A stretch of DNA of 21,962 nt from Phallusia fumigata (taxonomy: Eukaryota > Chordata > Ascidiacea > Phlebobranchia > Ascidiidae): the NCBI GenBank assembly GCA_008931825.1, contig QXVZ01034064.1, forward strand, positions 1-21,962. Direction: 5' to 3'. Position numbers and translations under genes: made by a program. Every line of letters begins with the position of its first letter. The stretch's first letter is position 1. Below are positions 16,458 through 21,962 of this stretch, piece after piece. Below the pieces are notes generated by a model, which did not search any database, had not been told where the DNA came from, and saw only the letters and a program-made list of their open reading frames with translations.

Positions 16458-19400
16458 TTAGCGTTTCCGCAATTCCAGCTTGGCTATTGTTCGTTCGTGA
16501 ACTTCGTCCGGGCCGTCAGCGATGCGTAACGCACGTGACCAGATATAGAACAGCGCAAGAGGAAAGTCACCGGATAAACCTGAAAAACGAAAGTATTATT
16601 TATGTACACTGATTGTAAACCAATCCATGAGATACGAATTTTATGTCAAATTTGAAGTTGGCTTTCTTGGACTCTGAATCTTCGTATACAGTGGTCGGGC
16701 AAGCAAACTGTGCCGAGCATACATGTCCGTTTTGCTTACTAGCGACCCTTAATGGTATAACTGTGGCCCGTCACGAAGCTAATAATACGTTGAAATATAC
16801 TGGTAACCATTTTAAGGCGTGGTACCAATTAAAATTTAGTCGTGAAGCAAGGGCGTAGCCAAGGGGGGCGAAAGCGGCTATGGCCCCTCCCAAATTTCAA
16901 AATTGTACATTGAAGAAGGCTACTCTTGAAAAATATGAAAAGTTTTACATTAAAGTGGGTTTCTTGGCACCCTCCAAATTTTGGCCTGGCTACGCCATTG
17001 TCGTGAAGTGGTGTAAATGCGAGATTTGTTCAGGCATCGGATGGTATTAAAACAAAACATTTTCATATAACCTGGTAACAATTATTGATTTTATAGGAGC
17101 TTGTAGCCCAGGTGCAAACAAATCAACTCACCAGCGGCACCAAACGACTGCATTGCGCGATCAATAACACGAGATACTGCGTTGGGAACAGCAACTTTGA
17201 TCATTGCGATTTCCTTTCGTGCAGCCTAAAATCAAACGTAGAAATGAAAAGCATTTGTCACAACAGTTTGATGTGATGGATTTGCTTGATGTGTTCGTAT
17301 TAGTCAGTTTCCAACCGTCCAATATTTCTTAGTTGAACTGTCTTCAGTTAACATTGAAGGCACGCCTGATTAGAAATCAACGTTCCATTAACTACATTTT
17401 ACTCTGGGTATTCCGGCAATGGTTTTTATTGTCTTCGTTAAACCAGGGCTTTTGCACACACAAAAATCCTAAAGTTCTGCTTTTTTTAATGTTGTTATTT
17501 TCAGGCACATATATCGAAAAACATACCTTGTTTCCATACATGTCCATCATGTGGGCAGTTTTGAGAACCAGCAAACGACATTGGTCGATTTCTATCCGCG
17601 AGTGGGCGATGTTTTGTAGCACTGTATCGCGTTCCACAAGGGGGCGCCCGAACGTTACACGAGATTGAATCTATGATGTAGCAATTTCATTTAAGATACA
17701 ATTCGGCCTAACTTTTGTCTGGCATGATAACCATGCACCAAACCATACGCTTCGGCCATTTTAGACATAAAATGGGAAATTTGGGATCCGTCACAAAGTG
17801 CAAAGCAATAACTTCTGTAACACTTTTTTAACGCGTCGTGTTGAGACGACATTTGGGCGAGTGTTCACTCGCGTTTTCACAATGCACCAAACGAGTTTTG
17901 TCTAACACTTGGTTTTACCACTAAGTTTTTGCCAAGCTTTTTTTGTTCAGACCCAACCTCTTCAATCAAACTTACCCGGTCTTTCAGCAAGTCAAGCGAG
18001 CGTTCCGCTGATCCGATCATTCTCATACAATGATGAATTCGACCAGGACCGAGACGAGCCTTAAATCGGATAAAAAAGTTGATTTGGCAAATAATTTGTT
18101 ATGAAAGCAGTAATATGCTCAGAACCTGGTACCACTTCCACATGTATACATCTGTTTTTGCTTACATTTTTTTAACTAATTTTAGTTGAACCTCACCTGT
18201 GCAATTTTAAACCCGTCGCCCAAGCCAAGAATGACGTTGCTTTTTGGTACAGTGACGTTATCGAATGTGACCTCACCGTGACCCACGGGTGCGTCATCAG
18301 CACCAAACACAGTGAGGGGTCGTACAATCTTCACACCGGTTGAGTCGGAAGGGACAATCACCATACTTTGCTGAAGATGTTTATCGGCTGAAATTGAAGC
18401 TTATTTAAAAATATTAGGTTCAATCGAACAAAAACGGTTGACAGCACCACTTTTGGAATAGGAGAATGCTAAACAGTTATAATTTTACCTTTTACATCGT
18501 TCTTGCCCATGAATATAATTAGTTTCAACCTTGGATCCAAAACCCCAGACGTCCACCACTTCCTGCCTTTCAGAACCAGGTTATCTCCATCTTGCGCTAT
18601 GGAAGCTTGGATGTTTGTCGCATCAGATGATGCCACCTAAGGTATATACCAGAACTTAGAGTTTGTAGGGGAAGGTGTTGCAATTATTTAGTGTTATAAT
18701 TTAACAACATGTCATCAGGAATGATACAAATTGGTGTGCCTGGTTGTTTTCTGGTTTATGTCAAATACATGGTTATTAATCAACTCATTAACACTGTAGG
18801 TTTAACATGACCTGCCTTTAAAACAATATTATTATGTCACAAATTTACATCTGGTTCAGTCATCGCAAAACAGCTTCTGATTTCTCCAGCTAACAGTGGT
18901 TTTAGCCATTTTTCTTTCTGCTCATCCGTTCCAAACTGTGCTAGGATCTCCATGTTTCCAGTGTCAGGAGCAGAACAGTTAAATGCCTAAACCATAAATT
19001 AGAAACAAATGCATTTTTTTTACATGTAGGTTGAACATTTATATTCAAATCAAACTTATTTCCAACATGGTCATATTGACTGTTGAATTCTGTATCAAAT
19101 TGTTGAAGTGACCTTTAAATGATGTATACTGTCATTAATGTGGTAATATATTTTCAAAATTGCATGCGCTCGGTAGTTTATTATATATTTCTGACTGGCA
19201 CTTTGGATTTTATTAAATTATAGCAACTAGTTAAAAATAAATTAAAAACAATTTACACAAAAACATGTGAAAACACTAACCTCTGGAGCAAATGAGCTTC
19301 TGCCCATTATTTCACATAGAAAGGCATACTCTACATTGGTAAGACCTGCTCCATATTTGCCACTGGGGTCACTCTCTTCGGGGAGAAACAAATTCCACAG

Positions 19401-21962
19401 ACCTTCAGCTTGTGCTTTTTTCTGAAGGAAAAATCTAATTTAATCACAAACGTAAACCCTGTGGTGTTTCCGACTTTGCTGATAAATGGGATTTTCCAAC
19501 ATTTAGTTGAGAAAAGTTATTTAAAAACCAAAATGTGTGCAATCTGTTTGGTAAGCGATGATTGCTTGTAAACCTAACTAAGTTTTTCATGGACCTAAAT
19601 GGTTTCTCAAATTCAGAGTTCAAAATTACTATGAAAACCCAACAGAAGAAATACACAAACTTTTCTGCACATTATCAATCAGATAAACAAGCAATATTAA
19701 ATATGGTAAAGTATAACAAGCATGAATGCCTTGCACCTTGTTTTCTTCCATTGTTGGGTGAATTGTCCATTTTTTATCTGATAGGCCATGATCCCTAAAC
19801 GCTGCCTCATTGGGGTAAACATTTTCTTCCATAAAAGTGTTTAGTTTGGTATGCATTTCTTGTATCTCTGGTCTCAAGGCAGTAACATCAAGTGGAATGT
19901 CTGCAAAAAGTAGAACAAAGTTTTTAATAGCTAGTAGACATGAACAGCCACCTTATGTCTGTATTACACTATCTCCTGTTTGTTGGCATGCAAATGTAAT
20001 TAAGTATGCTCTGTTATCTGGCATGACTTTATAATACATTTATATTTTATGTTCATGACCAAGTTTACACGAGGAATCTACATTTAAAAGAAGTGGAAGT
20101 GCTTTTAGGCTTATTTAGGAACCTTAATTTACAAGTTTAAGGTTGAATTGGACATAACTGTTTATAGGAGTAGTTACGCGACCTGTGCAAGAGCCTTTGT
20201 AACTTACTACAGCCAAAGAAAATCAGCTTGCCATAAAATAAGCGCTGGAAAACAAAGAAAAAGGTAATGTTTTATGTCTAAAAGTTACATGGCAAGCTGG
20301 TTATCTTTAGCTTTAGGACTCTGACATAAAAGTTGATTAAAATATGAGACAATTTTCTTACAGTTAGCAGCTTGGGTGCTGTACTGTCGCTTTGGTGGAA
20401 GACCACCAGTCAGTGGACGTGAATCTACTTTGTTAAAGAGTCGGAAACCTTCTTTTGCAGCAAATGACCACCCGATGTCAGACATACTCTCCGCTAACTT
20501 CCCTGCAGCGGATGCCTGGGCAGAACTTGCTTGACCTAATATAAAAAAAATATTAGTTGTAAGTAGGCTTACCAAAGGTCCAGTGTTTCCTGGTTATTAT
20601 GGTTGGTTACAAAATGCTATGTTTGTGGTGCTGTAGTCCCGAAAATCAATCTGTTTTATGTTAAAATGGCAAAAAGAAAATGCAAGTTAACAAATGACCT
20701 CAAGAGAGACTACTCACATATGAAAAAAACGCTTGATGGCAAAGTTCAGTGCAGTTATTGTCAATTTATTTTTCATTTGGTCATTGTTGTAGTTTGTTTG
20801 GTTTGGGGGTTAGCAAGAAAACAAAATATTTGTGGGATTATAAAAGTTTCGTACTTTCCCACTTAGACAAAAACATTTTTACAAATAGAATTAGCATGAT
20901 TGTGACAAACAACCATTCATACTTTGGTTAAGGTACCTGTAAGTTTACATGGTAAAAGCAATAAAAGTTTCGCATGAGTTTGTTGCTAAATATTTTCTCC
21001 CATTTTAGTCTTTACGCTGCTAATGTAGCTGGAATAATAGTGAATCTCCAGTAAATAGCTTACCTTGACTTGACCTCTTGTATACTCCTTGCAGAATAGC
21101 AGCAACACGGAAGAAGGAAAAGGCCATGTAGAAATCAATATTGTCAATTCTTGGAATTTTCATTTTTTCGCAGTACATGTCGATAATCTGATCATGGGTA
21201 GGAATTCCAAGTTCCTGCAGGTTCAAATGCTTGAAGCCTACCAACAAAATCAATGTGTTTTCAGATTTAAAACTGAAGATTAAAAGAAAACATAGATTTT
21301 GTGTTTCTTTCCTAATCTAATGATCATTCAAATTACCTTATTGGATACAACCTAAAGGTACAAAAAGGTCCATAAAGTTTGCATTTTTGAACTATGTTAT
21401 TGTGCTTTATGATACCCAGTGTATAATAAAACACCAATAAAGCTTTTTTTAAACCATACAGCTTTTTGAATATTTTATGTTAAATAGACAAAGTTGGTAT
21501 CTTACCAGGTATTATAGGAAAGTTTTGTGGAAGGAAGTGTGGAAGACAACAGTATGCAAGATCAGAAATGGGGTCTCCTAATGTTGACAATTCCCAATCT
21601 AATACTGCTAATACTTTAGGTTGATCACGTTGATAAATTAGATTGTCAACTCTGCGAGAGTGAGAAGAATGCAACAAGGTTGCAAATATTACTTGGTTGG
21701 GAAATTGGATATTTTATCTTGTTAAATTTTTTATTTTCTACAATTTTTAAAAGTTTGAGACGAAATTCTGGATTGGTTGTTTTCACCGAAAACACACAAG
21801 AGACCAAGGCTGATTGGAACCAACAACCTTACAAGTGATTTGTGCTATTGAAAAATGGAAAAGACCAACAGCTAGACCTGTGCAGCCAACAGTTCCAGCA
21901 TGAAAAATCTATTTTTTTAGATTTTTGATTTGAATTTACCTGTAGTCCCCATGTACTATTGT
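16458..21962 (-). CDS. ACAD10: ACAD10-like kinase/acyl-CoA dehydrogenase (5' end outside window)
   Basis: Thirteen minus-strand exons join in frame: 21940-21962 (cut by the window edge), 21506-21651, 21064-21237, 20362-20535, 19737-19900, 19281-19421, 18849-18986, 18489-18636, 18197-18387, 17976-18059, 17527-17670, 17132-17225 and 16458-16579 (TAA at 16460-16458). They encode about 580 residues. The first gives the kinase catalytic loop VHGDYR|VDNL and then [18 protein letters not shown] (aminoglycoside-phosphotransferase fold). [20 protein letters not shown] links to the dehydrogenase part: [95 protein letters not shown]-like [10 protein letters not shown], and [36 protein letters not shown]. 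Wording is closer to ACAD10 than ACAD11 from memory. The family phosphorylates and dehydrates 4-hydroxyacyl-CoA substrates, with ETF linkage assumed. ACAD10's N-terminal HAD domain would lie beyond 21962. No PTS1 is seen at the C-terminus. Confidence 0.93.
16848..17000. mobile_element. 153-bp hAT-type MITE in the last ACAD10 intron
   Basis: Terminal inverted repeats CAAGGGCGTAGCCA (left) and, on the other strand at the right end, CAATGGCGTAGCCA differ at one of 14 positions. A perfect 8-bp target duplication TCGTGAAG flanks the element at 16840-16847 and 17001-17008. The 8-bp duplication and the CA start fit the hAT superfamily. The element has no coding capacity, so it is a non-autonomous MITE. 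Inside, CCCTCCCAAATTT and CCCTCCAAATTTT form a short direct repeat. It sits between exons 17132-17225 and 16458-16579 and is absent from the duplicated block. Confidence 0.85.
17835..17872. repeat. Two adjacent hairpins in an ACAD10 intron
   Basis: GTCGT-GTTGAG-ACGAC (17835-17850) is followed after ATTTGG by GCGAGTG-TT-CACTCGC (17857-17872). The first shares GCGTCGTGTTGA and ATTTGGG with the hairpin at 13496-13522 downstream of otp, suggesting a dispersed element with conserved palindromes. Confidence 0.55.

Larger units (their letters stand above)
15636..16640 (+). repeat. Unit 3 of the tRNA-Glu/Gly block
   Basis: A roughly 1-kb unit with the order AT-rich motif, CCGGTTCCTGCTATCAATTT, hairpin, tRNA-Glu, tRNA-Gly, antisense ACAD10 last exon, ending near ATCCATGAGATACGA. 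The previous unit (14987-15635) shows the same order but begins at the N and has a deletion in the exon region. Homology at the right end reaches about 60 bp into the last ACAD10 intron, which places the duplication border there. Confidence 0.8.

Noticed and set aside
16307-16612. Plus-strand 101-codon frame
   Set aside because: It is antisense to the last ACAD10 exon, whose minus-strand reading matches the family precisely.

Overview
The window looks like invertebrate nuclear DNA, most likely from a tunicate such as Ciona. The reasons are AT-rich non-coding sequence, short GT-AG introns, compact multi-exon genes, an Orthopedia-type homeobox gene, and animal tRNA genes in tandem. The species is an inference. 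Four single N's (2812, 3883, 7480, 14986) look like collapsed assembly gaps, and at least two of them join copies of repeats.

Left part (1-3882). The last three exons of a GOLD-domain gene (C-terminus like FYCO1) lie on the + strand and end at 1018. A complete two-exon ETFRF1 (LYRM5) gene lies convergently on the - strand (2189-2556). Weak + strand exons (3334-3882) may be the 5' part of the gene that is repeated next.

Tandem array (3884-8698). A unit of about 1.7-1.9 kb is repeated. It holds the 3' exons of an unrecognised charged, coiled-coil-like protein gene (+) and a tRNA-Lys(TTT) gene (-). Three tRNA-Lys copies look intact. The protein copies range from open (A and D, partial) to broken (B has in-frame stops; C has deletions).

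Middle (8699-14508). About 2 kb of non-coding DNA precedes a five-exon otp (Orthopedia) homeobox gene (10767-13292, +). Its homeodomain is strongly conserved, but no OAR motif is visible. The locus carries many ACGTCA/CRE-type sites.

Right part (14509-21962). A locally duplicated block carries closely spaced tRNA-Glu(TTC)/tRNA-Gly(GCC) pairs. The block also copied the last exon of the neighbouring ACAD10-like gene (-). That gene fills 16458-21962 with 13 visible exons, from the catalytic loop of an aminoglycoside-phosphotransferase-like kinase domain through the whole acyl-CoA dehydrogenase part to the stop. Its last intron contains a 153-bp hAT-type MITE with an 8-bp target duplication.

No new multi-gene system is evident. 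ETFRF1 and ACAD10 both belong to mitochondrial acyl-CoA/ETF metabolism, but their proximity is probably chance. The most unusual features are the tRNA-linked tandem duplications and the hybrid AATAAAAA signals between convergent Pol II and Pol III genes.
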